Shown: positions 32,401 through 43,004 of the stretch, one piece after another
Numbering within the stretch: position 1 is the stretch's first letter
Layout: each line of letters begins with the position of its first letter
Source of the DNA: Heloderma charlesbogerti
Taxonomy: Eukaryota; Chordata; Lepidosauria; Squamata; Helodermatidae
Direction of reading: 5' to 3'
Assembly: GCA_026122225.1 (NCBI GenBank)
Contig: JANEZZ010001855.1
Location: 124,001 to 188,000, forward strand
Length of the DNA stretch: 64,000 nt
Translations under genes and position numbers: made by a program
The notes under the pieces: generated by a model
What the model was told of the DNA's origin: nothing
Seen by the model: only the letters and a program-made list of their open reading frames with translations
The model's database searches: none

Positions 32401-34743
32401 TGACTCAGAAAAGGCCACTTGATTTTTGATCTCAACCACTTTTGATCTCCAAGCAACACAACAACATCTAAAATGCAGAACAATTGTGAACAACTCACTT
32501 ACCTCCCACCCACCACATGCATCTCTTACCTTTGGCATCTTATACATAAATAGAAGAGGAGCCATGTGGAGAGAAACTTTAGAGTTGGGTCCTCCAATCA
32601 CTGCTACTGGATTCCCCTGGCCATCACATTTATAATTAGGAATGAATTTGTTCCTTGTAGAAACAAGTTCCATTGAGGCATAATATGTCCATTGTGGAAA
32701 GAAATGGCTATTATAGATATTGAAGCCCAGGGTGATGTTGGGTAAGATCTGGGGATTTTCATTGATCTCCTCTACAGCAAATGCAAAGGCCAGGATGTGC
32801 TGATAGATTTGAGTCATGACCCTGTAATGAGAGTTACATCATGTGTCAAGGTGCATATGTTTCAGAATATGCAATATGCTACACTTCAGTTCTGATGTAG
32901 CATCGTGCATTGAGGGTTATATGGTACATCATGGAGAATGTGCTTTGGAATAGGAAATTTCCTACCTTTCTGTTCCATGAAGGTGGAAGAAAATAGTTGG
33001 AAGAGAAATGCTCCCACAATTCTCAATTTCCAAATTTCTGCATGGTTTTAAAATTTCTACATTAGGTTTATTTCTGTGTACATGTGTGTAGGTTTTTACT
33101 ATTACGTATCAGTTAAATATTGCAGAAAAATTATCTTGACAATGACATGTGTCATGATTGCTGGTTTGCAGACTTTTAAGAATGCAGATGCATGCATTAA
33201 TAGGGGAAATCTTCTCATTCTTCAGTTACCACACCAAGACTACAAATATGCATGCAAAAAGCATGCATAAGTAAAAGGCTGGATCCAAATGTCATCATAT
33301 GTAAAGCTGACCTCTTGAAATCAAGGGGATGTACATTAGTCATATCTAAATTCCCAATGATTAAAAGGTTCTGCTTTAAGTAGTGTTACACAGTGTCACC
33401 CCACTTCTGAGTGGTAAGAAATTTGAGGGGCTCCAGCACTAACTCAGGGCTCAGTTTCCTGAGAATGAGGTCAGTGGAAACTTTTCACATTTACATGATA
33501 TAAGATTCACTTATACATATATACAGGCTAAGCATAAGATGATAATGCTGTACAAGATAATATACAGCATTAACACTCCAACAGATTCCTGAAGCCAGAG
33601 GGGAAGCAGAAGCCATAGTGTCATGAGATTTTCTGCACAGAGTAAAGTTAGCTGTCTGCCTCCTTTTCAGATCCTGTTCCAGCACAGACTGTTAGGCACA
33701 CACAGTGACAGTTTGGTACCTCTCCTTCCAGAGTAATCTATGCTTGAGGGAAACTGCCCATGTTTGAGGGAAACCAAACATGGTGTCGGTGATGCCAAAT
33801 GTGGCATAGGAAGGGATGTGATGCCATTCAGCTATTAAAGAGACTGATGAAGTGCCCGTTCTTCCCCACTAATCCCCTGAAAGAAAAGCCAATCCATGGG
33901 ACAGACATTCCTGCAAACACTAGTTGCATACACGTATTGTGGAGGAATTTAAAACATGAGTCTCCAATTCTCACAAGATCTGGTTTATTCCTTGAAAACA
34001 TGGCCGTGTGGTGGTCTCAAGCCTGGGCAAGAGAACACACCCCATTGCCCCATTCCATGAGGTTATATACTTTTCTTTATATTGCATGAGTACATCTGCA
34101 CATGCTCAGAGATTAAAATTACACAGCACCAGCATAAGCAAGTTAAGCACTTTGGTATTCGGTACGTTTAGGCACTTCTTGTTATTCGTTGTCTTAAACA
34201 AAACATTGATAGTTGTCTCCTGCTCATCCAGCAAGCATTGTGTTGACCTTAGCATTCTTGGTCTGAAGACCCTTGCTATACATAAATGCTGCTGTGGTAA
34301 TTGCTTATCACACTCTGGTCTTGACAGAGACCTTAGTTTCTATGTCCTATCATATATACACTTTCTGGTACTTTTCCACACTTCTCCACAAGCCTCTACT
34401 CCACCATTCCCCAAGCTGCTGCCTTTCACAGTATGAAGATGTGGCTAAAAATGATGACTTACACAGTGTCTACAAAGAGGTCCTTTGAGGGACGTTTTTT
34501 GAATTCTATCATACTGGAAAACATGTAGATCTGAGACATAATGCCACCAATGCTGATGTCACCTGACTGAAAATGCTTGTGAAGAATAGGAAGAGGGTCA
34601 CTGATGCTGCATTTGGCACTTGTAATCTTGCACACCACCTGAGGTAGCAGCACTAAGAATGACAGAAAAAATACCATGAACTTGCATGAAACTCTTCTTT
34701 TTTGTCCCCAATCCATTAACCTCCAAGTGCCGCTGAACTGCAC
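22595..34743 (-). CDS. Vomeronasal type-2 receptor (V2R), intact six-exon gene
   Basis: Class C GPCR of the vomeronasal sensory neuron membrane, expected to bind peptide or protein cues and signal through Go. Six exons join in phase with consensus GT/AG sites: 34463-34743, 32530-32821, 29867-30721, 26599-26826, 25423-25549, 22595-23496. The joined frame is 2685 nt, 894 aa, without stops. A start at the second Met (34677, [13 protein letters not shown]) gives 872 aa, closer to usual V2R length, and puts the signal peptide first; I favour it. Exons 1-4 form the Venus-flytrap ligand domain, exon 5 and the start of exon 6 the nine-cysteine domain, and exon 6 the seven-helix domain ending [13 protein letters not shown]. 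Intron 3 carries an NP-hAT element. Intact coding does not prove expression. Confidence 0.92.
24295..24406. repeat. Short palindromic MITE in V2R intron 5
   Basis: About 112 bp: GGCAGCATTCCCTAACCTCA and TGCCCTCCAGAT on the left, AGAGGGCACCATTTTGGGGA and TGGCTGCC on the right. This is a decayed copy of a common amniote-type repeat with CCCTCCAGAT and its complement. A related CCAGATGTGTTGGACTGCA piece is at 31200-31250 in intron 2 and a diverged one at 32150-32190 downstream of exon 2. Confidence 0.55.
24993..25013 (+). repeat. (AC)n microsatellite
   Basis: About ten AC repeats in V2R intron 5. Confidence 0.8.
25423..25549 (-). CDS. V2R exon 5 (cysteine-rich domain)
   Basis: 127 nt, too short and split in phase for a simple ORF scan. 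After acceptor TTGTTTATGGATAG it reads [19 protein letters not shown], then [19 protein letters not shown]. Six cysteines lie here and three more at the start of exon 6 (DDCSQC and DVC), completing the nine-cysteine pattern that couples the ligand domain to the helices. The donor is GTAAGAG. Confidence 0.92.
26599..26826 (-). CDS. V2R exon 4 (ligand-domain end)
   Basis: 228 nt, 76 codons, after acceptor TTTCAATTTAG. It reads [20 protein letters not shown] and [18 protein letters not shown], ending CAG before GTAGGCC. An intact inverted copy is at 43005-43232 and a broken relative at 51000-51226. Confidence 0.92.
27894..28631. mobile_element. NP-hAT element 8, in V2R intron 3
   Basis: Begins TAGGGATGTAAGAACC and ends GACATCCCTA. 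Flanks are CCAGACAG (27886-27893) and CCAGACGT (28632-28639), 6/8 alike. It contains three TAGGCTACGTAAATAC hairpins (28168-28204, 28278-28315, 28352-28390), with CAAATGGCGG and its complement between. Near the right end AAGGTAAGTGC is in the plus direction; the V2R gene runs on the minus strand, so that donor is antisense, but the complement-strand donor TAGGTGGTT near the left tip is weak. Confidence 0.82.
29867..30721 (-). CDS. V2R exon 3 (main ligand-binding exon)
   Basis: 855 nt, 285 whole codons, entered through TTTATTTCCTTTAG and left through GTAAAG. It starts [10 protein letters not shown] and contains [20 protein letters not shown], the conserved V2R exon-3 core, then [14 protein letters not shown] and NQMAWQ at the end. 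No stop or frameshift. Confidence 0.92.
32530..32821 (-). CDS. V2R exon 2 (ligand domain)
   Basis: 292 nt after the acceptor CTCTCATTACAG. It reads [20 protein letters not shown] then [10 protein letters not shown] and [11 protein letters not shown], the lobe-1 region of the Venus-flytrap fold, and ends YKMPK before donor GTAAGAG. The track's longer frame here runs into intron 2. Confidence 0.9.
34463..34743 (-). CDS. V2R exon 1 (signal peptide, start of ligand domain)
   Basis: 281 nt. The first Met (34743) precedes MDWGQKRR. A second Met at 34677 begins the hydrophobic [17 protein letters not shown], matching the usual V2R signal peptide; [20 protein letters not shown] then starts the mature domain. 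It ends with GT of a split Val codon before donor GTAAGTC. Confidence 0.88.
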
Positions 34744-34862
34744 AGACTGACTTCAATGTAACATCAGTGAGCTGATTTGTGGCTCAGACTGTGGAGTATA
34801 CAGGATCAGTGATCAGACTGATAGAGCACTGGCTGTACATAGTCCAAGCTCTGAATGACAAA

Positions 34863-34877
34863 GGGGATATTAATAGC
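34863..34877 (-). promoter_or_regulatory. Possible TATA-like promoter block of the V2R gene
   Basis: On the minus strand GCTATTAATATCCCC lies about 120 bp before the first Met. The V2R pseudogene has the same block (GCTATTAATACCCC, about 8067-8082) at a similar distance from its Met. Conservation may just reflect shared ancestry; a TATA role is inference. Confidence 0.35.
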
Positions 34878-35039
34878 ATATGGCATATTAGACCATAGTA
34901 TTTCTAGTTACATCTCCCTTGGGACATGTTGAACAAGTAGAAATGATCATGGTAAAATCAAAAATTATAGGGAACATAATTACTTGCTGAGCATTACAGT
35001 TTCTATGAGACACTGCAGAAGAAAACATATTGATTGCAT

Positions 35040-35335
35040 CTTGAGCTATCCCAGCCTCACTTCAGACCTAATGATGACCTTCATTGGGAGAGGGACAGGG
35101 GGACTGAGACCTTGCTATTTCTTCTCAGTATCTCAGTGGCTTTTGATATCATTGATCACAGTATACTCAAGGGACATCTCCATTAGTTGGGATTTGGGGA
35201 CACCATGTTACAGGGATTTGGCTCTTACTTACAGGGTCAGACATGGCAGAAGGAAGAAATATTCATCACATCATCACATTTCAGGTCCTGTGCAGTGGGC
35301 TAGCAAGAGACAACACAAGCTTGTAATGACTGACA
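35040..35335 (+). mobile_element. L2 LINE reverse-transcriptase fragment
   Basis: GGGAGAGGGACAGGGGGACT and ATCTCAGTGGCTTTTGATAT correspond to RERDRGS and SVAFDI of the L2 RT at 11340-11420, followed by the DHSIL region. Short and full of stops. Confidence 0.7.
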
Positions 35336-35548
35336 AGTAAAGATCACAGGAAAAATTAGATGGTTTCTGAATTGCAAGACTTGTGTTTGTAGAAGTAGCA
35401 CAACATGTTAGAAAAGTTCCAAATCAGCTGGCTTCTCAAAACTGGAATACCTTAAAATCCAAATAAAAGCATCATTTCTCATGGAGCAAACCAACAAGGC
35501 TGAGTGGGAGGGCGGATTTATCCTGCAAGGCAATCTTGAAACCAGTTA

Positions 35549-35722
35549 AACAGGAGAAAAGGATTTGTGTCTTAAGAAAAAAGAATGTCCACACGTCTTG
35601 GATGTGAAGAATTGCTACACACAAATATAAATATATTTCTAATGGTTTCGGTGTAGCAATTCTTTGCATCCCAGACACGTGCACATTCTTTTTTCATGAG
35701 ACACAAATACTGTTCTCCTGTT
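35549..35722. repeat. Long hairpin-forming inverted repeat (about 174 bp)
   Basis: The left arm AACAGGAGAAAAGGATTTGT and AAGAATGTCCACACGTCTTG, with GAATTGCTACAC, is matched by the right arm GTGTAGCAATTC, AGACACGTGCACATTCTT, GACACAAATACTGTTCTCCT and GTT. The loop is about 30 bp, AT-rich, centred near 35636. It lies between an L2 fragment and the start of duplication copy B. Confidence 0.7.
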
Positions 35723-36640
35723 ATCCTAAAGGACATCCATGGTTGTTTCCGAATTTCTTCACTTTATTTGTGGGCAGCAAAAATGAGGAAGATATTTCCC
35801 CAAACACTTTCCAGGGGACATGGCACTGAATTATCCAACAGTTCAGTGGAACTCAAAATATAACCACCACCCCCAGTAAAGATCAGAAAATTATCATTTC
35901 AGAACAATACCACTTTGGTACCTCTACAGAAGGGCCAGGACAATGTGAGGCATCTGTGCTGACCAAGGAAAAGTGTGGGTGCAGGGAGGGTAAGTGGTAA
36001 CCAAGCACAAGTTCCAGCATTGCACAACATCATCACTGATCACAGGGCATGTCAGTTAAGGCATCAGCCTTAGCTTCCAATTTCCTGGTTTGTGGAGCTT
36101 GAGCCAACACGAGAGAACCTGACTTCTAGTGTTAAGCCTGCAGGGTTTTTGATCATTTAATTTCCCCCTTTTTGTTGTTTATTTGCTTTAAAGGAAAGTT
36201 ACAATTCCTATGTTGTTAATCCTACCCCCTCTCCAATGTATTTGAATCTGCTTTCTTGCAAGTTTGCCAATATGATAAATGAGATGATGAAAACATAACT
36301 AATCATGGGAACACTGAGGTCTCACAGGGATCTGTATTGGGACCACTGCTTTTCCACATGTGATAAATGATCTGGAATTACGTAGGAGTGAGCACAGAGT
36401 TGGCCACGTTTGCAGATAACAGACCAAATTATTTGGGGTGGTTTAAACAAGAAAGGATTGCAAAGAGCTCCAAAAGGATCTTTCCAGACTGGGAGAATGG
36501 ACATCAAAATGGCAAATGTGGTTCAATGTCATCATGTATAAAGTAGTGCATATTGGACGGAAAAATCCCACGTTCAAGTATATACTGATGGGATCTGAGC
36601 TGGCACTAACATGCCAAGAAAGAGAATGAAACAAACTCAC

Positions 36641-37032
36641 TGGGGCTGTTCACACAACATGCTAACCCACACTCAGTAGTTGAGTATGGGTTGTTTTGAA
36701 CCAAGGATGTTTTGTTGAACCATGGCTTTGTGTGCTGTCTGAATGCAGCCAGGGTGGCTTGTTAACCATGCAGTGTGGCTTATTTTCTTGAACAAGCCAG
36801 CTTGAGAACCCATGGTTTGTTGTTGGGTTGTTCATGGTTGTTAACAAACCACACTGCATGGGTAACAACAAGGCACCCTGGCTGTGTTCAGACAAGACAA
36901 TAACCCACCCTGGGGAAAATATCCTGTGTTCAAACAACATGCTGACCCATGGTTCAACAACAACATAACATGGTTCAAAACAACCCCACTCAACCACTGA
37001 GTGTGGCTTAGTGTGTTGTGTGAACAGCCCCA
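36641..37032. mobile_element. Palindromic MITE, GGGGCTGTTCACACAACA ends (duplicate)
   Basis: Copy-B counterpart of 19732-20134 with the same terminal repeats and about 11 bp less interior. Confidence 0.75.
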
Positions 37033-37117
37033 GGTGTGGCTGCTTGGCAAAAGGAAAATTTGATGTGATGCATAGTCAGAAAAGGAATCGAAAATAAATA
37101 GTCCAGCCCCTTCCTGA

Positions 37118-37806
37118 TGCCAGTGTGGCGCAGTGGCTAGAGTGCTGGACTGGGAGTTGTGAGATCCGAGTTCAACTCCCCACTCAGGCATGGAAGCTCA
37201 CTGGGTGACTTTGGGCCAGTCACAGACTCTCAGCCCAACCCACCTCACAGGGTTGTTGTTGTAAGGATAAAATGGAAGAGGAGGAGGATTATGTATGCCA
37301 CCTGGGGTTGCTTAAGGAGGAGGAAAGATGGGATTGAAATGGAATGAATGAATGATGCAAACATCTAACAACGGTGTGTCCACACCTTTCCTAGATGTTT
37401 CGCTCCATTGACAAAGAGCTTGTGTTGTCAGGAAGTGCTTCCCAATGTTTGTTGTTATAATTTGAATCCTTGGGTCCCACCTGCAACAACAACAGAAATA
37501 ATGCTACTGTCCATATGACAGGCCTTCACCCATCTGAAGATGGCAATTGCATAGGCTCTGAAGAGTGCCCTCACCAGGCTAAACATACCCAACTCCTGCA
37601 AGGTTTCTTCATAGGACTTGGTCTCCAAGCCCCTTGCTGTCTTTATCACTATAATTCCCTGGACAGGGTTCCTTTTTTCGTCAACATCCTTTTTAAATTG
37701 TGGTGCCCAAAACTGGGCACAATACTCCAGGGGAAGTTTGACAAAAGGAGATTATACTGATGGTGATGGTGATGGAGATGGAGATGGAGATGGTGATGGT
37801 GATGAC
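37118..37806. repeat. SINE, antisense CR1 3' region and GATGGA repeat (duplicate)
   Basis: Copy-B counterpart of 20205-20905: SINE at about 37118-37355, CR1 minus-strand remnant at 37390-37740 (ARGLETKSYEETLQELGMFS), and a slightly longer GATGGA/GATGGT run at 37758-37806. Confidence 0.65.
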
Positions 37807-39051
37807 AGTAAGCAAGAATATTCATAAATGACCAAAATATTCCTTATGCCAAATTCTTGATACTATCATCAGTGATTTGAGTATTGCCATAATCTTTTAG
37901 AAATTAAAAGTTGCTGATTGAATTAAATAGCATTTATCATTTCTGAGGACTTTATTCCTCACTGTAAAGTTACCTTTACCAGAGAACTGAACAGGTTTTC
38001 ACAACTAAGAGCTGTAAATCTAAATTTTGTTTAAAATATAAACCCCAGAATACTGAACCAGAGTTCCTCTTAGACTATTTGTGCCAGTTTAGTGATATGG
38101 GATTTCTTCACTTCCATAGGTGTGAGGGGAAAATATGACCTTCATTGCCTTCAGTGTTATTTACTAATCATTTTGGGTGTAGGATTGTAAGTTGAATGGA
38201 ATGCTCTTTCTGGCTCAAGAGCTGACAACTTATACAGTTCTACTCTTTTTTCACTGTGTATTTGGGGAAAAGACAAGGTTTCCACACATGTTGTAAGGTT
38301 AATTTTGAAATTCTCCAAAAGATTGATTTCAATGGAAGACTAGCATAGCCCCCAACACAGTTTATTTTTATTTGTTTGGGCTTGAAAAGAGGTAAAGCTC
38401 GTCTGTAAACCCAACAGGTGTTTATTTTCTTAATAATAACTAAATGATTGCATTATTAAAGGGAGTTGCAAAAACAAGGGTTCCATCAGTATAAGCCTCA
38501 AAATTATACTGCCTATAACAATGACACCTGTTCAGCTAGGAATGTGAAACTTGGCATCCATGATATACACAGTAAGCTCTACAGTTGTGTAAAGTTCCAA
38601 ACTGATCTGATGTACACATTGCCAGAGCTACCGATTTGTACTCTTTATGCCAAGATACAGCTTAGCATAGCATATATTAGTTTTGAAACACTTTTCCTGT
38701 ACCAGGCACTCCATTCTCCGCATCTGGATTTCGGTCTGAAAGACCAAGGAAAAGAATGATTTCGCACAATGCATCAGTGATCACAGGTTAAGGGTGGCAT
38801 CATCTTTAGCTTCTAATTTCCTGGCTTTGTGGAGATTGAGCTCAGGTGAGATAGCTTTAACTCTGCTCTTAAACAAGATTTTTTATTTATAATAATCAAT
38901 TCAATTGTAAATTGTGCAGAGAGCTTACATGAACAGACCATCTCCAGCTCCAGCTTATGGAGGATGGTGGATATGGCCACTAATCTTGTAGAAAAATAAC
39001 AGTCCAAAAATGCATGGTATTTTTATTAGTTATTAGTAGAACTTAGGTCCT

Positions 39052-39737
39052 TAGGGATGTACGAAAGGGACTTACCTTGTCCCGCAGCTTTTTCCGCGGT
39101 GGGTGGGAGGTGCTTCGCTTCTCTCCCCAAAGTTCATGCAAGCGGGGGGTGTCTTCCCGCCTCACCCAGCTGAAATTCAGGCCGGGGGGAGGCTTCCCGC
39201 CTCGACCCCGGCCGAAATTCAGGCCGGGGAGAAGCGCCCCGTCTCCCCGGCCGTGAACTTCAACAGAAAAGTTAAAAAAAAAAGAAAACGCCCCGTGATA
39301 GGCTACGTAACGATTTATGTAGCCTATCACGGCTAGATCTGCAAAGTCAGCTGTGATAGGCTACGTTAATCGTCACGTAGCCTATCACGGGTGACTTTAA
39401 AAAAAAAAAAGCGCATACGCAAATGGCAGCCCCCATAGGCAGCCACCATTCGCGTTCCTTATTTGGTCGCTGTAGTCTACATAAAGATTTACATAGACTA
39501 CGGCAAAAATAAGGGCAACGCAAATAGCAGCCGGTCGAAAGCCTGGCTGGCGCCCCCGCCCCTGTCGAAACCCTGCCGAACCGCCGCTGCGACCCGCGAC
39601 CGGGAGCAACATTCGGGAAAGGTAAGTCCCATCCTGGCGGGGGGGCGGGGAGAATTCTCCCCGAAACTACTTCGGGGGCCGAATACGTTGGCACTCGGCC
39701 CCCCGAGGTTTTGGAGAGAAATTCTCTGACACCCCTA
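39052..39737. mobile_element. NP-hAT element 9, copy-B specific
   Basis: Begins TAGGGATGTACGAAAGGG and ends GACACCCCTA. The homologous site in copy A (about 22107) is empty and reads ACTTAGGTCCCATT. Here AGGTCC occurs on both sides, and TAGGTCCT and TAGGTCCC make an 8-bp duplication if the terminal TA is shared. It carries ACTTACCTTG near the left tip and AAAGGTAAGTCC near 39620. The centre is shortened: AAGGGCAACGCAAATAGC runs directly into the GC-rich right third. Confidence 0.85.
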
Positions 39738-40217
39738 GGTCCCATCAAAATACTGGAACAAGTTAGTAATTAGTATTGACATAACTTTTTCCCATGAATT
39801 TCAACTGGAAAAAAGTTCAACTGTAAGGGAATATCTCTACAATACAAGAAACACAACAGCAATTACACGTCCAGAAACATTTTCTAAAAATCAAACATTC
39901 TGAAAAAGCTAATACCACAATAATTACACTTTTTGATGGGTCAGAAAAAGAAAAAAAATACATAAAATCCGATAATCTTCTCACATGCATTACAGGAGAT
40001 CTAAAGAGAAATTGGCACCAATACCATCACGTAATCTGGGTTTACTCCACACTTCGCTTTACATTTACACTCTAATGAGGAAATCAAAAGCATGACAGTC
40101 ATCATTCATAAACCCCAGTACAGATATCACTGAAAAGGAGTACATCCCATTGAAGGTAATGGAACAGATTCATTAACACTAACTTTGTCTAAATCAGTGC
40201 CATAGAGTTTAGATTCT

Positions 40218-41083
40218 TTACTTGTTTCTTCTTCTTAGCTGTTCTCTGTTGTTTAACTCAGGCCTCAGCACAATGATATAACATTTGGGGGAAAAGATAC
40301 AAACGAGTAACCCAGCACTGGAGGCCAAGATGGAGAAGATCTCTACAGCCACCATGTATTTTCCTCTTGTGCTCAGGTATGTTGGAACAAAGGAAAGCCA
40401 AACACTGCAAAAGACTAACATGCTGAAGGTAATGAACTTGGCTTCATTTAAACTGTCAGGCAACCTCCTGGCTAGGAAAGCCACAGTGAAGCTGACAATG
40501 GCCAGAAAGCCCAGAAAGCCCAAGACACAATAGAACATGGTGACTGATCCTTCATTGCATTCCAATACAATTTCTTTATTCATTGAGTGCATATCAAGAT
40601 TGGGGAATGGCGGAGAGGTTGCCAACCACACCGTACAGATACTGGCTTGAATGACAGAGCAGAATAGAACAATGGAAGATGACAATTTATTCCTTGCCCA
40701 TTTCCTCATTCTGGACCCTGGCATGGTGGCAATGAAAGCTAAAATCACGACAATGGTCTTGGCCAAAGCAGTTTGCCGAAGTAGGCAGGGCAACACATTA
40801 GGCTCACCAATAAATAGCAAAGCACAAAGGAAGGAGAACAGAAGGGAGGTGAGGAGACTATATGTGAGGTTCTGGTTGCTGGCTTTGACTAAGGGAGTGT
40901 CCTGGTGCTTAATGAAGATGTAAAACACCAGAGCTGTGATGAAAACAAAGAAAAAAGCCAACATGGCCAAAGCAGTCCCCAGAGGCTTTTCATAAGTCAG
41001 GAAGGTTATGGTTTTAGGAATACATACATCTTTGTCAGAAGTGGGATATTGACCTTCTGGGCATTGAGAACAGTCATCCATGT
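40218..41083 (-). pseudogene. V2R exon 6 copy with TM3 deletion
   Basis: 866 nt, 36 nt shorter than exon 6 of the intact gene. The frame is open and the acceptor (TTTTTCAG) and stop are kept. The deletion removes twelve residues, [12 protein letters not shown], from the third helix, so QTA is joined to LAKTIVV. No exons 1-3 or 5 exist at this locus; the next V2R piece is an inverted exon 4. Receptor function is therefore not possible from this locus even though the frame looks intact. Confidence 0.92.
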
Positions 41084-41844
41084 CTGAAAAAGAAAACATG
41101 GGCTTCTACATTGCTCTCCAATGTATATTATATTGTCATGATTGAGACTCAACACTGAAAAGCCTCCAATGACTGCTGGAGTAAATTCTAAACAACAGCT
41201 TCACCGTTTTTAATACCATTACATTTCTAATAACTTACACTCAGAGCTAATGCTAAAGGAAACTAAATACAACACATCATGAAAAGGGAAATCCTATCAA
41301 TGTGTCTTCTTTCCTTGAATACAAATGTATAAATGTAGATAATTTTCTGTGTTGTAGGATAGACATATAGGATAGGTATTGTATAGAGTTCTAGGAAACA
41401 ACCCACTTGCATCTCAGATTATAAGACATGTGTGAGATAACATATCATCGGGATGTATAACAGGGATTCCATGGAACCATAATTTCTTCAGGTTTACCAA
41501 ATAATCTCCGATTGGCAGGAATCATCGCAGGATGGATAAGAACCCCTAAAACCGAATGGTCCAGCAGCAGCAGGAGAATAATGTCCTGTGCAAAGTCCAA
41601 ACATCAAAGTTAACAACACTAATGGCCCCATGCCCATACAGGCAGACATGGCTTCTTTTTGCCTCACAGATGCTTTGCATCCTTTGCTGACTTTTCTATC
41701 CAGCCTTCTTCAGGAGAACTGGGGGATAGGCAGCAAGTTGAAGAGGGGAAATGAGATGGGGAAAAGCACCAAAAGGCATCAGAAGTTCCCCACCTCATTT
41801 TTCACCCCTTTTATATCACCTCACCTCCCCCCACCCACCCCTGC

Positions 41845-42570
41845 TAGGGATGTCGAAGAATTTCTACACGAATCTCCGGGAGGCCGAATGCCAATGCATT
41901 CGGCCCCTGGAAATTGTTGGGGAAATTCTCCGCCACCCCCCCGCCACCCCTCCCCCCGGGATGGAACTTACCTCATGTGAATGTCCCTCTCGGCAGTGGG
42001 TCCCGGCGGCGGTTCGGCAGCTGTTCGGCGGTGGCCGGTCTTCCGACCGGCTGCCGCCGCCATTACAAATTAAAGTAAAAAAAAAAAAAAAAACGTGATA
42101 GGCTACGTAATGATTTACGTAGCCTATCATGGCTAGATTTTCAAAGTCAGCCATGATAGGCTACGTATATCGTTACGTAGCCTATCACGGCAGACTTTGG
42201 AAAAAAAAAAAAGCACGTACGCAAATGGCGGCGCCCATGGGCGCCGCCATTTGCATACGCGCTTTTTTTTTTCCCCCAAAGTCAGCCATGATAGGCTACA
42301 TAACGATACACGTAGCCTATCATGGCTGACTTTGAAAATCTAGCCGTGATAGGCTACGTAAATTATTACGTAGCCTATCACATTTTTTTTTTCAATTTAC
42401 TTTTTTTATTTCGCGGCCGGGGAGATGGGGCGTTCCCCCCCGGCATGAATTTCAGCCGGGAGGGGCGGGGCGCCTCCCCCCGCCAAGAATTTAGGGGGGA
42501 GAACAGGAGCACCTCCCCCCCACCGCAAAGCAAGCTGCAGGACCAGGTAAGGTACATTCGTCCATCCTTA
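41845..42570. mobile_element. NP-hAT element 10, inside the inverted duplicate
   Basis: Begins TAGGGATGTCGAAG and ends CATCCTTA. Flanks ACCCCTGC (41837-41844) and ACCCCCTC (42571-42578) agree at 6 of 8. The matching place near 27255 in the parent copy is empty. It has four TAGGCTACGTAA-type hairpins around one CAAATGGCGGCGCCCATGG palindrome at 42221-42255; the TAGTCTACGTAAA layer is absent. Confidence 0.85.
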
Positions 42571-43004
42571 ACCCCCTCATACCCTGAGAATATTCAAAAC
42601 TACCCTGGTTTCAAGTTCATTAGTTTACAGGTTTCTGGGCAAGGCCTTTTCTTAATTCAACCTCTGGCTTATCTTTTTCATTGTTGTCCTCTGTAAAGCT
42701 CCATGTCAGTTCATGATATTAAATAATCTATAATTTGTTCAATTTAGTTCCCTTTGCAAATTTAGCTTAGATCCAATCCGTTAAGAAGAGGAAAAGTAAA
42801 GAACTTAACAATTTTAGGTGATTGCTTACTGCGATGCTCTACCACTGCTACACTTACTGCAACTCATACTGCTACTGCAACTAAACTGTACAGAACTTGG
42901 AAGGGAACCACTAACCATAGATATCCAGGGTGAAACATGTTCATTCTTTTGTACATTCTTCCGAATCTCTCTTCTTTCCTTTTGTTTTCTTTTTTTCAAT
43001 TTAG

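Larger units (their letters stand above)
35733..41396. repeat. Segmental duplication, copy B
   Basis: Same-orientation copy of 17287-23806. Two large differences: a deletion of about 1.54 kb at 35931 (joining the equivalents of 17482 and 19022), and an NP-hAT insertion at 39052-39737 absent from copy A. It ends at 41396, where GTTCTAGG is followed by sequence that is an inverted copy of 27690 leftward. Confidence 0.88.
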
